A stretch of DNA of 64,000 bases from Muricea muricata (GCA_963855995.1 OY979730.1:8719300-8783299), one strand, 5' to 3'. Shown: positions 24,691 to 35,837, counted from the stretch's first letter. The notes: generated by a model from the sequence alone, not told the origin. Numbers and translations are program-made.

Positions 24691-25250
24691 GATGCCTCGA
24701 AAATGTTATAATTAACATGTAATTGTGAATCGTTAAGGACGCAAGTACAGGAAGCATTTGCTTGGGGTTTTCCACATTTCACGCAAATTTTTAGTCATTC
24801 CATGAAACACAGCTTAGACATTTATTTGGCAATCAAAAAGCATTATTGAGTTTTTCAATCACTGTCAGTTTCTTTCTTGTATCGCTGCTTCCAAAATCAG
24901 TCTCCACTGTTCACTCACCAGATTTAAATCATTACCATGCAGGGAGCGGCTGACATATTTCGGGGTAATTCGCCGTAACCCAGACTCTGGACGAAACAGA
25001 ATTGTAGCAGAACATTAGGACAGTTTATGAACAGCAGCAGTTCAAGTGTGACTCACATTGTGTGACCAAAGGAAGTTTTTGACGTTTTTAGGGAGCATTT
25101 ACGCCTGTTACCAAATTCAACCTACCTCACAAATTAATTTTTCCAACTGCATTCACTAAAAGCTACATTTCTTGCTATCTATTTTCTCGAAGTTAACAGG
25201 TTAGCCATTTTTAGAAAGCTGGATGGTAGAGTTTTCAAACGGTTGCCAAT

Positions 25251-25625
25251 TAACACTTATTGACTGAGACCGAGGGAAACAGTATGTTTTGTGGACCAGA
25301 GACTGACGAAACATCGACAGTCAAGGGTCCACAAAACATACTGCTTTCCCGAGGTCTCAGTCAATAAGTATTGTATTATATACTGAGTGTCAAAAGAGAA
25401 GAAAAGTACCACAAATCAATCAAACATGTATAAAAAGGGTTACCTTTTACCTTACATGGCTCCGTGAGGCTCTGTGGATTTGTTATTTACCGGTGAATTA
25501 AAAGTAATGTCCACAGCTTAGCTACGTTGCCAGGGAGATAGTATAATTTCTCCACTATCACGTGATACGTTCTTAACCAATAAGAAACAGTAATAAATGA
25601 ACTTTGACACTCAGTATATAATAAT
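25251..25625 (-). mobile_element. Hairpin + TIR-module unit (E4)
   Basis: A hairpin at 25,253-25,368 (CTTATTGACTGAGACCGAGG pairs with CCGAGGTCTCAGTCAATAAG in altered form; GGACCAGAGACTG near the loop) is joined to a module at 25,369-25,622 bounded by TATATACTGAGTGTCAAA and TTTGACACTCAGTATATA. The module has an ATTGG word and a palindromic ATCACGTGAT near its outer end. A near-identical copy at 44,858-45,222 is present in only one arm of the large inverted repeat, showing that hairpin and module move as one unit. Confidence 0.8.
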
Positions 25626-25685
25626 TGACTATGTTTGTGCTTGTTTGAATTCTAATTCCAAGGAACGATTGCGCTTTTTTTAAAC

Positions 25686-25792
25686 ACTCTATGTATATAA
25701 GATATCTATGTACGCGGTACATAAAACATTCGTCGTGTGTATGTATACAAGATATCTATGTACGCGGTACATAAAACATTCGTCGTGTGGTA
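25686..25792. repeat. Two tandem copies of a 53-bp unit
   Basis: The sequence ATGTATATAAGATATCTATG...GTCGTGTG occurs twice in direct succession with one or two differences. No ORF. Confidence 0.8.
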
Positions 25793-25799
25793 CATAAAA

Positions 25800-26990
25800 T
25801 CAAACTCGCCCGTTCCAACCTCGATTGACATAAGTTTACCACTTTAAGATTTCGATTATAGATGTCATGCAGTCTACACGTACATATAAGATCAAGTATT
25901 CTGCCCTCTTCTGAGGGATCTCTCTGAGGTCGTGTTTTTGTTCCTTACTGCAGACTTACATGTATGTGAAGAGTAATATCGACAAATACTATCGACGATG
26001 CTGGTTGGGATTGCCCCTTACTAAGTCCCTCTTAATTTTCCAGTTAACTTTGCCAGTGTCGGTGATGCAATCAAAAAACACGCACAAATATAGGATCTTT
26101 CGCTTCCTCAAGCGGTAAAAACAGAATTCGACGTTTCGAGCGAAGAATACAATGCATTTACAATGTTTTCAATGGATGTCCTTATAGTTTCATCATTGTC
26201 CAATGGTGACCGTGACGGAGTTGGCGAAAGAGGCAACTTGTGATGAATGATTTTGGTTGGACATACATGAAGGGATGGTCAAATTGGAAGACAGTAATAG
26301 TGACAAAGAAGTCTAGTAATCAACGCGAAGGTATGTTACGTTTAGAATAATATTGTGGTGAAGTGATTGATCGCCTTTCATTTCACGGGTATGATTCTCA
26401 AAAAGGGGCTTGTGAATGTGACTCGAGCCCGTAGTCGTATGAAAACAGTTTAAGTCAACGTGCTCTCCATCGGAATTTAGTTACGGGATAAAAGTCACTA
26501 GTGTGGCGAATAATAACTTCCTGCATAGAGACGTGTGTTCTGGTTTTGAAAAGTGTTTTTGTAAAGAAACGATTATTCGTTAGCGAAATAAGTTACATCA
26601 AACGTTAATGGAAATTGTTTAATTAGGGAAAAATGCCTGTACCGAACTTCGTTGGGGTTTTTTTGCGGATGCTCTGGTTTAATTCTCCCGCTAGAAATGT
26701 TGACAGGATGTGTTAGGCAATACAGTGCCACATTATTGCACGCTGCTGTTGTGCCATTGTGGCGAAGATAAATAAGATAAAAATAGGTCAGTTCTTTTAA
26801 AGATCGATCCTTGAAGGATCATCACATTCTCTAATTTAGGTGATATTACTAAAACATGAGGAAACCTAAACTCAACTAACCTTGTTTATACTGAATAGCT
26901 CTACCAATTCTAAAATGTTCTTCCTAGAGGTCCAGTAAAGACCATTTCGTCACAAATTAGATATCTAACCAGATGTCTCACTAAGCAAAA
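25800..26990. other. Unannotated AT-rich sequence
   Basis: No gene, RNA or clear mobile element is supported here. Confidence 0.3.
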
Positions 26991-27010
26991 TTTATGTCCG
27001 CGATTTTCGA

Positions 27011-27080
27011 GATGCTCGCGTCAGCCTTCGTCAGATTGCTCGCGTCAGATTTGCTCGCGTCAGATTTGCTCGCGTCAGAT
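27011..27080. repeat. GCTCGCGTCAGAT(TT) short tandem repeat
   Basis: The 15-bp word TTGCTCGCGTCAGAT occurs about four times in succession with small differences at the left end. Confidence 0.8.
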
Positions 27081-27311
27081 ATGGTATTCGTTGAATTCTT
27101 TCTTGCTAAAAAGGAGCGGCGTATCATTTGTCAGTACAATTCGTCAAGAAAATAAAGATCAATCGGTAGTTGCGCCTAAAATCGCCGTTTAATTGTCAAA
27201 ATTCTGCATTTCCCTATCTTTTTTCTAATAAAAAATGTGCATTACACTTGCCAGAGGTATTGCGTGTGCAATTCGTGCTCTCACGTAAGCAGTACACGTC
27301 AGCGTGGCAAG

Positions 27312-28149
27312 CATAGAGATTATAAAAGAATAGAGGCGGCATCGCGGGACGAATCGCGGGACAAATTAAACAAATCTAATGGGGGCCCCGGAATTTAAGT
27401 CCCGGAGGTATATTGAAAACACAGTTTTTGTCAATTTTTGCTTGTTTTATGACCATGATGCACACAGATACTGACTATACTAGGAAAACATGTTTTTAGC
27501 TTTCTAGTTTTTGCAATTTTAGGTGCAGACAGCCAAATTTTTGTGTAAATATTGAAGTCTTTCAACCTTAGGTTCTCCTTAGCAACGCATAGCAACCAGT
27601 TTTTGACCGGCTTTTTGCAGCGAGGTTTTGTAAAATATCTGCCAAATTATCCCACATCTGGATACAAATTGAACTTATTTGCCTTCAAACAGTTATCAAA
27701 ATTGTTTTAGAGGTGCAACAAGGTGTACAACCACAATACTGCGATGTATTTAAGCTTTAAGGACTTTTCTAGTGTGTTCATCTGATGTTTCGAATCCAAA
27801 AATTGCATTTTCGCTCACAAATAATCAATATTAAACATACCCAACTTTATCCTGTATTCAAAACACAAAATTCAAAACGTTCAAGGCAATCCCGCACTAA
27901 TCTTTAACATTTTCGCCCTTGTTTTACATAAAAAACTTTGAGTGCGAAAAAATCGGAAAAAAGTTTTTCTCGAGCTTTCTCGATCTCTTGTTGTGAAAAG
28001 TCGATACCCAGCCAATAGGCGCCCAAGCATACATCCGGGAATCGCATCCGGGTCTTAAATTTGGCCCCCATTAGCAAGCTTCAATTTGTCCCTTTCGTTT
28101 GACTGAGTTTATCCTACGATGCCCCCTCTATTCATTTATAATCTCTATG
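27312..28149. mobile_element. 838-bp non-autonomous element with 8-bp target duplication
   Basis: The ends are CATAGAGATTATAAA and TTTATAATCTCTATG. The inverted repeat continues imperfectly inward past GAATAGAGG and CTAATGGGGGCC. Both ends are flanked by the identical 8-bp word GTGGCAAG (27,304-27,311 and 28,150-28,157). It has no transposase frame. An 8-bp duplication fits the hAT or P superfamilies; ends beginning with CA are allowed in both. Confidence 0.8.
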
Positions 28150-28359
28150 GTGGCAAGTGCCATTGCGTGTGCAATTCGTGCTCTCTGGTTGCGTCATGTC
28201 GCGTGTGCAATTCGTGATCAGCCGAAAAATCGCGGACACGAAAACGTTAGGAATAGATGGGAAGTGAGACATCTGGTTATATACCTCCTCTGTGATTTCG
28301 TATTGATTCAGTGTAACAAAGAAACCTAAACTAGGTGTTAAATCTCATATCCAAATGTT

Positions 28360-28855
28360 TTTATGCTTTAACAATTAGACAACCAGGTCGAGTTGTCTAT
28401 GAGCGAATAGTCAACAAAGGCGAAGCCCGAGTTGACTATTCTCTCATAGACAACGAGGCCGAGTTGTCTAATTGTTTTAGTATACACTCTGAACTGTATC
28501 TAACTATCTTTGCATTAATTTGGAGGAAAAAGTCACAAATTGAATTTGACTAAATTAGGACTCCTTGCGGTAAGTAAAACTATTATTTAAACGTTTTATG
28601 AAAATTGGACGTAACATCATTTCGTTCCTTACCATGAAAAATCTTTACTCCATATTTTGTGGCTTTTTTCATTTTTTCGGGAATAGAATTGTCTATCAAA
28701 CTCTCTAAAAAATCATTTGAGGTTTCGGCAAACCGATAATTTGATGATCTTGTTGTTTTTCTCAACCATGGGCTATTACGCATAGTCCATGGTTGAGGAG
28801 CCAATCAAAACTCTGGATTTGTAATAGTCCATGGTCGAGTGTATACTAAAGTGTG
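28360..28855 (-). mobile_element. Hairpin + TIR-module unit (E5)
   Basis: A compound hairpin (about 28,371-28,475) has CAATTAGACAACCAGGTCGA against GAGGCCGAGTTGTCTAATTG and an inner pair GAATAGTCAAC against GTTGACTATTC. It is followed by a module bounded by TTTAGTATACACTC and GAGTGTATACTAAA (about 28,477-28,854). The module carries a 73-codon recombinase-like N-terminal frame reading toward the hairpin, and GATTGGCTCC upstream of its ATG. Confidence 0.65.
28583..28804 (-). pseudogene. N-terminal fragment of a tyrosine-recombinase-like ORF inside unit E5
   Basis: The frame opens at ATG 28,804 and stops at 28,583 (73 codons). Its core reads FLESLIDNSIPEKMKKATKYGVKIFH, shown here in full because it is a decayed transposon fragment: an N-terminal helix, then a K-ATK-GVKIF segment of the kind seen at the start of DUF3504/Crypton-derived recombinase-like proteins. 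The catalytic domain is missing; the frame ends beside the inner boundary of the element. No host function is implied. Confidence 0.45.
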
Positions 28856-29585
28856 ATAGCTACTGTAATAACCAGTGGATTACTATTAAAAATGGACATT
28901 TACCTCAATTTTAATCAGTCATTCTGTTGTTTACTGTTTAGTAAATAATTTCGAGTCTGCTAATCAGTACTCGTGATGTTAAATCCAATATCACACTTAT
29001 TGAACCTATAAATATACAATTAGCAACCATTATCGAAACTTTTTGTTTCCCCTGTGCTGCATTGTATCAACAAATCCAGAGAGTATTTCACGTTCTTCGG
29101 AAAAACGGGGGCAGTCTTTTTATTAACAAGACGCCTGCTAAGGCGTTCACTCCGCCTGCCAAACGAAAATGGGCACAAGGCCAGGCAGGGCTGTAACTAG
29201 AGAGTTCATTGGGGGTGGGGTACATTCACTTATTTCTGTTCTGTCCAACTAATTCCTTTTTAAATCAATTATTATTATGGTACCTTCCAAGGCATTTTAA
29301 GACATTGCTAGCACATCTTATGCAATCACTAAGATAACCAAAAATCAATGTCTGAGTGACCTGCCAGGCACTCTGTCCAGAGTCCTAGTAGGATTGCATT
29401 TTTTAGAATTTAATTTAGATTAAAGACTTTAATAGTACATATGTTAAACAAGATTCTTTTGCCATAATGCCACCAACAAATAGCTGTTTTATTTTGCAAG
29501 TAAAGAAAATTTTACTAAAAGTGTATACAATACATCAGTCTATTAAATCCATCAATTTATTAAATCTATTCTGTAGCACACTGCC
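28856..29585. other. Unannotated AT-rich sequence
   Basis: No gene supported. Near 29,130-29,160 is a CG-rich patch (GACGCCTGCTAAGGCGTTCACTCCGCCTGCC in scattered pieces) that shares ACTCCGCCT and GCC words with the hairpin at 31,027-31,068. Confidence 0.35.
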
Positions 29586-30505
29586 TGAAGTCTCCACGAT
29601 ATAATTTGTTGGGAAAATGTTGGCTAGCCTTTTGATATATTGACCAGCTTTGAATTAGATATTTGATGTGTTGATAAGGTGTCAGGTAAATATTTGGCAT
29701 GTTTATAAAATGTTGGTAAGGATTTTGACTAGTTGACAAGTTTTCGAGCAGACTTTTGACATGTTGATAAGATCTGAGTTAGTCTTTTGATATGTGGACA
29801 AGCTTTGAAATGGACTTTTGACATGTTGATATGCTCCTAGTTAGATTTTTGGCATGTTGACAAGATGTCGGTTAGGTTTTTGGCTTGTTGACAAGATGTC
29901 AGTTAGGCTTTTGGCTTGTTGAAAAGATGTTGGTTAGGCTTTTGGCTTGTTGACAAGATGCCGGTAAGGCTTTTGGCTTGTTGACAAGATGTCGGTAAGG
30001 CTTTTCACTTGTTGAAAAGATATCAGTAAGGCTTTTGGCTTGTTGACAAGATGTCGGTTAGACTTTGACCTGTACATGCCCACAAGTTGTCAGTTAGACT
30101 TTCGACATGCTGACAAAGTATTTACTTCCAGAAAGCTTCAGGTGTCAGTTAAAACATTGGTATATAGGCAGGGTGTCTGATAAAGTTTTGGCAAATTAAG
30201 AAAGTGCCAGTTGAAATTTTACTAAATTTAAGTTAAATTTTGTTCTTTTTTTTATTTTGCATTTTTGAGTTTTTTTCTTGCTATTTTAATAATTATAGCA
30301 ACAATCTTTACAGTAATCGACTTAAAAGTATTTCTGTGATCTGTATTTTCTGTGATATCCAATTTGAAATCCTTTCTCTGAGTCAACTATTCAACGTGAC
30401 GTTCTAACAAAACAAGTATTAAAATCGCTCATAAAAACAACAAAAATTAAAAATTAGACTAAGCTATTAAGTCTGAAGTCTCCACGATATAATTTGTTGG
30501 GAACT
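29586..30505. repeat. 30-32-bp minisatellite flanked by 33-bp direct repeats
   Basis: From about 29,640 to 30,130 a unit of the type GGCTTTTGGCTTGTTGACAA plus GATGTCGGTTA repeats roughly 16 times, decaying toward both ends. The array and adjoining sequence are bracketed by two copies of a 33-bp word beginning CTGAAGTCTCCACGATATAA, at about 29,586 and 30,473. No ORF. Confidence 0.85.
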
Positions 30506-30554
30506 TTAGACTAACATATGTATTTCTGGAATTGGAATGTAAAATGTCTCTTAC

Positions 30555-30925
30555 CTTTTATTTGCCGTTTTAAAACATTTCTGGAGCAATTTTTTGATAA
30601 AGAACCTTCCTATCCCTTTTTGTTGACTATTACATGTTAAAAATTGTGTTTTGTATGTAGATATTTCAGTAGAATTTGCGTTTGATTCTTGTGTAGAAAT
30701 TTCTAAATTTCCTTAAAAGTAGGAATACAACAGAAAATGACGGAAGCACGCTCTCATCGCTCCTCGGTAAAGTTTCGCGGTGGAATTTGTCGTTTTAAAA
30801 CATTTTGCATGAGAATTTTTGCACGTAAAACCTTCTTGCGGTTTAGATGCTCTAGCATACATGTTAAAATGCGTGTTTTGTTGACATATTCCGCTGGAAA
30901 TTGAGTTTAAACGACGTGTTTAGGT
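30555..30925. repeat. Two diverged tandem copies of a 130-bp sequence
   Basis: The words GTTTTAAAACATTT, AACCTTC, ACATGTTAAAA and GTGTTTTGT recur in the same order at about 30,565-30,690 and 30,790-30,920. No coding content. Confidence 0.55.
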
Positions 30926-31026
30926 CGGCTCACGCGGCTTGTGCCCAGCGGTATCACCCATTAGCGGCGGCACCGACTTCTGACACCGAAAAAAAAAAAA
31001 CAGAAACCAAACCGGGCGAATTTAAA

Positions 31027-31068
31027 ACTCCGCCTCGCCTACGGCACAGAGCCTACGGCAGGCGGAGT
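31027..31068. repeat. CG-rich hairpin at the outer edge of the left arm
   Basis: ACTCCGCCT and GCCTACGGC pair with GCCTACGGC-type and AGGCGGAGT words in a short stem-loop. The homology of the left arm to the right arm starts directly beyond it, at 31,069. Confidence 0.6.
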
Positions 31069-31416
31069 AAAAAGGCAATTTAATTTTAATTTTGTGAATT
31101 TCGATTACAAAACATGCCTTGGACTGTCGACCAATTGATTTCGTCAGGCGATTACAGACTTGTGAGAGGAGGAGGGGGGTAGCCTAATTACTAAAATGTA
31201 GTGAAAAAAGGACTTTCCATCTAATGGTGGGAGCAGGTTGGCGGGAACACTGGAGAATAAAGGTCCTGTCACAATGCAATTTTTCTTGCAACTTGAAATG
31301 CAATTCTACTATTGGGAGATGTAAAATTGGCAAATGCAAGTTTCCATCACAGTTTGCTGGGGTTTTTTAACGTACCAAACATTTGTCACAAATTTACTTA
31401 AGAGTAGATTTTCCCT

Positions 31417-31651
31417 GTAGCAAAAAAGATGGCAAATGTCGATTTTACCAGAGTGCATGGTAGTCTGAAATTGTTTAAAAAGGCAAATTAACGTCTTTTA
31501 AAGAACAGACAGAAGACAATAGGTTGTTTTCACACTTGTGTTAAAATTTCAATCCAGTAGCTTTGTTTCTTGTCATCTTTTCCCACGTATTCTTTCTTGA
31601 TACCTGCAATGCATTCTGGTAAAATCGACATGTCGCCATCTTTTTTGCTAC
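31417..31651. mobile_element. Foldback MITE, family B (left-arm outer copy)
   Basis: GTAGCAAAAAAGATGG at the left pairs with CCATCTTTTTTGCTAC at the right, and TCGATTTTACCAGA pairs with TCTGGTAAAATCGA. The P-like element has its 8-bp target duplication in the sequence directly following this right end. Other copies: 35,090-35,293, 42,917-43,146 and the mirror copies at 57,688-57,917 and 63,376-63,610. Confidence 0.85.
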
Positions 31652-32534
31652 GGTGAATCACTGAGCTATACTATATATCTGGAGACTGCACTCCTTAATA
31701 TTTTTGGTCAAAAAAGTGTAATCGAAAACATGGCGGATTGTGACGTAAAACGCGTCACTGGTCCCTATTTTTTTCGGATAATCGCTGACCAATAGGGGCT
31801 CAATGGATAGTGGGCTCGATTTTCACCCCCCCTGATTTGATGAAAAATAAAAAAAATCCAAAAATCAGATCCGATCAAGATCCCACAAGCAAACCACAAG
31901 TGTTGTAAGTATTTTTTAAAATTTTATATTGAATTAAGGACTGTTTGAGTTTTAATGTACTATATGTTTTGCATTAACTCTCTGGCATATTCTCTGGCAT
32001 TAACTAGAGGTTTTGAAAAAAAAGAGCTTATTTATAACATTTTTTGCTTATTAAAAATTACGAAGCGACTGTTTCTAATGCCGAAATTTAAATAGTTTTT
32101 ACCGACCCTCACTGATAACTCAACATCGTTTTAAAACGTTTTTATTATATTTTGTCTATGATGACAAAAGTAATTTTGAAGAAGATACACAAAGCGAAGG
32201 AAAAAAGAAATTGTTTTTAAAAAATGCTCATTGTTCTTGTTTTATCATTAAACAATATGCTCGTACATAATAATATTATATTTTTTCTATTGCTCAAATA
32301 AAAAACTTTAACGGAAAATTTTGTGGTTTTTTTAGTGACAGATAGCAAACGAGAGAAAAAAAGGTGAGATTTTTTTACATGTACGAAACCTTTACAAATG
32401 TGCTTACATACATACCTGTCAAATAAATTAAATGTCAATATATCATCACAGTCTGTCATCCTTTAGCAGACAAACAGGACGAAATGAATGAAGGTGTTTC
32501 ATCTACAGTATGTTTCATGATCTGAGTTTTATAA

Positions 32535-33770
32535 AACAGTTATGTTATCTGTAGTCTGTTTATATCATACTGTACTTGCACGACTATCTATCTATCTTAT
32601 TTACCAAGTATTTTTTTGTAATTTGTAGATGAAGAAAACTATGAAGGGGAAATGGTAAAAATTATACATTTTCTTTTCTATTGACTATTATTGTAATGCT
32701 CATGTCAAATATTCTTGAATTTCCTGATTTTCTATTATCAGGTGTGGAAATTTTTTTTCCTTTCTGGGACCATAGATCTGATATCAAAAAATTTCTGCAA
32801 ACTGAAATTGCTTATACAAAAAAAACAACAACATTGAGTCAATCAGTTTTAGCCGCTATTTAGCCAAATGCAATTAATTTATGACAATCATTTAGAAATA
32901 TTTTATGCAACTATATTGGCTCTCAAATCTCTCATGATTACCCTGTCTCATGTAATTATATGAGAGATGTTCAGATGATTTTGTTTGATGTTTGCCATAC
33001 AGATTACAGAATTTCATTATGTACATTTTCTCCTTACATTGGACCAGCAAAAACTTTCTGCTTTCAACTGATGCAGAAACTAGTGGAGTACAACATAAAA
33101 AATATTGTGAGGAAACTTTTGTACAAATCATTTACATATTTATCAAAATTTGTTTCACCTAAACTTTTTTATAGAATGTAAACTTGAAATATTTTCTGGG
33201 AACCCCAAAATTTTCTGGGACCAATGGTCCCATGGTCCGATATATTTTCTACCTCTGTCTATTATTATGGGTGGTTATTTATTAAAAATTGATCTTTTGT
33301 TCACTTAATTGAAGGTAGTTATCTGTAGTCTGTTTATTACTTGAATGCATGTATCTTATTTTCCAAGAATTATTTTGTAATTTGTAGATGATGAAAACTA
33401 TGAAGGAGGAAATTATAAAAATTATACACTTTCTTTTCTAATACACTTACCAAATGGTAGTTAGGGTTAGGTTTGCAACAAATTCTTGAATTTGATGATT
33501 TGTTAATCTTTACATTATTGTATTTTTTTAATTAAAAATTGGTCTTTTTGTTCATTGCTTAATAATTATCTGTTATCATTTGTAGATGAAGAAAACTATG
33601 AAGGAGGAAATGGTAAAAAATATAGACTTTCTTTTCTATTGACTATTATTGTAATGCACATACCTAAGTCCTAATGGTAATAAGGGTAAGGTTACCACAC
33701 ATTCTTGAATTTCTTGATTTGCTAATCTTTATATTATTGTAATTTTTTTTAATTAAAAATTGATCTTTTT
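32535..33770 (+). repeat. Three tandem copies of a ~200-270-bp intron/micro-exon unit
   Basis: Each unit has the order ATCTGTAG or ATCTGTTA, TTTGTAG, a 26-27-bp exon-like word, ACTTTCTTTTCTA, TTCTTGAATTT and AATTAAAAATTG. The exon-like parts start at 32,629, 33,388 and 33,586. Copy 1 is split by the hAT-like insertion at 32,739-33,257. Only copy 3 keeps both splice sites and the 27-bp length. Confidence 0.8.
32739..33257. mobile_element. 519-bp hAT-like non-autonomous insertion
   Basis: It is flanked on both sides by TCTATTAT (32,731-32,738 and 33,258-33,265), a perfect 8-bp duplication. The ends CAGGTGTGGAAATTT and (reverse complement) CAGAGGTAGAAAATA match the CAG-G-TGGAAA style of hAT termini. 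TTTTCTGGGAACC/GGGACCA words repeat near the right end. The plus-strand open frame at 32,960-33,181 inside it has no recognised motif. It interrupts the first tandem unit of the P-like element, so it is younger than that duplication. Confidence 0.85.
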
Positions 33771-34501
33771 ATTTATTCCCATACAAGAAGCTGACCAGCT
33801 TTCAGGGAAGGTTAAAGGTATGGTAATAGTAATTGTAGGTTGAATTGAGTTACAGTGTATTAACAGGGGCGTAGCCAGGGCCCTGACTTTGGGGGAGGGG
33901 GAGCTCATTTAAGGGGTGTTGGGCAACATCCCCACTGGGGAAATTTAAAATTCTATATAGGGTTTCTGAAAAATAGGGGTTCCCCCACTCCGGGAGTTTG
34001 GGCAAGAAGAATTTACGAGACCATCAAGTTGATAGAAAATAGAAATGACTTTTTTAGTAATTCTTTATTTGCCTTAGATTGGAAATGGAATAATTGCTTA
34101 ATTTGGCAATAAATTCCAAAACTGGTCCTTCTTTCACTATCAGATAGCCCCCCCCCAACAACACTTTTCTACCCGGATTTCAATGTTTTGAAAAAATGGT
34201 TTCTTGGACGATTTGGGGGGGGGGGCGGTCGCCCTGAGTGTATATTGGTATAAAATGTGCAAATACAATTAACAATAAATAGATACGATTGACTTCTTTT
34301 TTAATTAGGGTGTTGTTAGAAATGTGGCCTAAAAGGCCACCAAATTAACAACTGCAAAGCAAGTATGTACAAAAATAAAATAATTTCCATATACTGTGCT
34401 ATGTCTATTAAATTTTAAATTATGATTTACAGGAGTGATATGCTGGCTCTGCCGAGAAAAGGGGCACACAAGATTGGTGTGCCTCTTGCACAAAAGAAAA
34501 G
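33586..34501 (+). CDS. Row of tiny symmetric exons ending in a CCHC zinc knuckle (inside the P-like element)
   Basis: Three exon-like segments with good AG/GT borders share the same phase (1-1): 33,586-33,612 (27 bp, residues (D)EENYEGGN), 33,788-33,817 (30 bp, (E)ADQLSGKVK) and 34,433-34,501 (69 bp). The last encodes CWLCREKGHTRLVC, a perfect C-x2-C-x4-H-x4-C zinc knuckle, followed by LLHKRK. Zinc knuckles bind RNA or single-stranded DNA (family knowledge). The start and end of the gene were not found, and it runs opposite to the THAP gene. It could be a second element gene, a captured host gene or a decayed fragment. Confidence 0.45.
33863..34245. mobile_element. Probable hAT-type MITE (CAGGGGCGTAGCCAGG end)
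   Basis: The left end CAGGGGCGTAGCCAGG is a common terminus of non-autonomous hAT elements in animals. The right end reads GGCGGTCGCCCTG with long G and C tracts between. The flanking words GTGTATTA and GTGTATAT are similar but not identical, so the 8-bp duplication is imperfect. No ORF. Confidence 0.5.
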
Positions 34502-34689
34502 GTGAACAGGGCAAAAAAAATCCAACATTTTTAATAATTTTACTAATATTACACTTAATAACTAATTTTAATGAGTGTATATTTTGTTAATAACTTTACT
34601 AATAATTTAATGTTGAATATCGTAATGAATTTTTTTTAATTGTTTAATAAATAAATAACATTTTTTTGATGAATTATTCTATAAACTGA

Positions 34690-34965
34690 AATGCAAGGGA
34701 CTGGTCATAAAGTTGTTTTTTTGGGGGGGGGGGGAATTGAGGGCTGGGTCAATAGGGTCATGAATTTTTTAAGTCACAATAGGGCTGGGTCATGAATATT
34801 TTAAGGTATACTAGGGGGGCATTATAATTTCCAGTGCCAAATAGGGGGTGGGTCATGTATATATGTACAAATATCAGGGGTAGGACACACAAAATTAGCC
34901 TTTTAATAATTAAATTCTTATAGCCCACCCCACCCCCCTATACATTATGACAAGTCCCTAATCAG
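34690..34965. mobile_element. G-rich foldback MITE
   Basis: AGGGACTGGTCATAA at the left pairs with TTATGACAAGTCCCT at the right with one mismatch. The interior holds GGGGGG tracts and three AGGG-TGGGTCATG-type words. No ORF. Confidence 0.65.
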
Positions 34966-35089
34966 TATATATATTTTTTCACTTTAAGCAACTTGTCTTA
35001 CCTCAATTTTATGGGTGAACTTAGTCTCCGTGCACTAGATATGTGTTATCTCTGGCTCCAGAGAGCATAAACATCAAATTGACCATAAT

Positions 35090-35293
35090 AAAAAAGATGG
35101 CACTACTCTGTTACATATTTTACCAGAATGCATCGTGGTCCAAAATCTTTTAAAAAGCAAATTAATGACAGAAGATAGTGGGTTATTTTCTTACTTATGC
35201 CAAAATTTCTGTCAATTAGCTTTGTCACCTTTTTTCAGCATTATTTATATTTGATGCTCCTAATGCATTCTGGTAAAATATACATCATTATGG
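35090..35293. mobile_element. Foldback MITE, family B (copy inside the P-like element)
   Basis: AAAAAAGATGGCA, TTTTACCAGAATGCAT and the mirror ATGCATTCTGGTAAAAT identify it as the same family as 31,417-31,651, though more diverged. Confidence 0.7.
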
Positions 35294-35837
35294 TCAATTG
35301 TAATTAAATACCAGAGCTAACTTACTCGCGACAACTAGTAAACAGATTTATTGTACATATTAGGAAAATCTACTTGCTAACTTCCTTCATTTATCTGCCA
35401 TAATTTTTCTATATTATGACAGTGTTGGACACACAACCCCAAATTATTAAGACAATGTTGACACTGTTAACTGCGTTAGATGCATAATGCATATACAATA
35501 AGCAAAATATGTCTTAATTGTTCTGACAACTTTCCTTGGTTCCGCTGTTCATTGCACACTATGTTTTAAATCATGACCGTACCAGCGAGCCATCTCTGTA
35601 ATCAGTAACATAATATATTAAGTAAAATAACCAGCATTTCCTGTGATTCCAATGATATAGTATAGTGCTTTAGACACACTATTTCAAATAATACAATAGC
35701 TCAATACTTTCTTGGTCTACACATATATGCCAATGACATTCCAGTGGATCCATAAACCATCTGCGATATCTTCCTGGAATTAGAAAACGTCACTAAATTT
35801 ACCATTTTAATTCACTGTTATAAATATGTACATTATG

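Noticed and set aside
32960..33181. 73-codon plus-strand frame that could be a transposase piece
   Set aside because: It lies inside the 519-bp hAT-like non-autonomous insertion, overlaps an equally open minus-strand frame, and has no motif.
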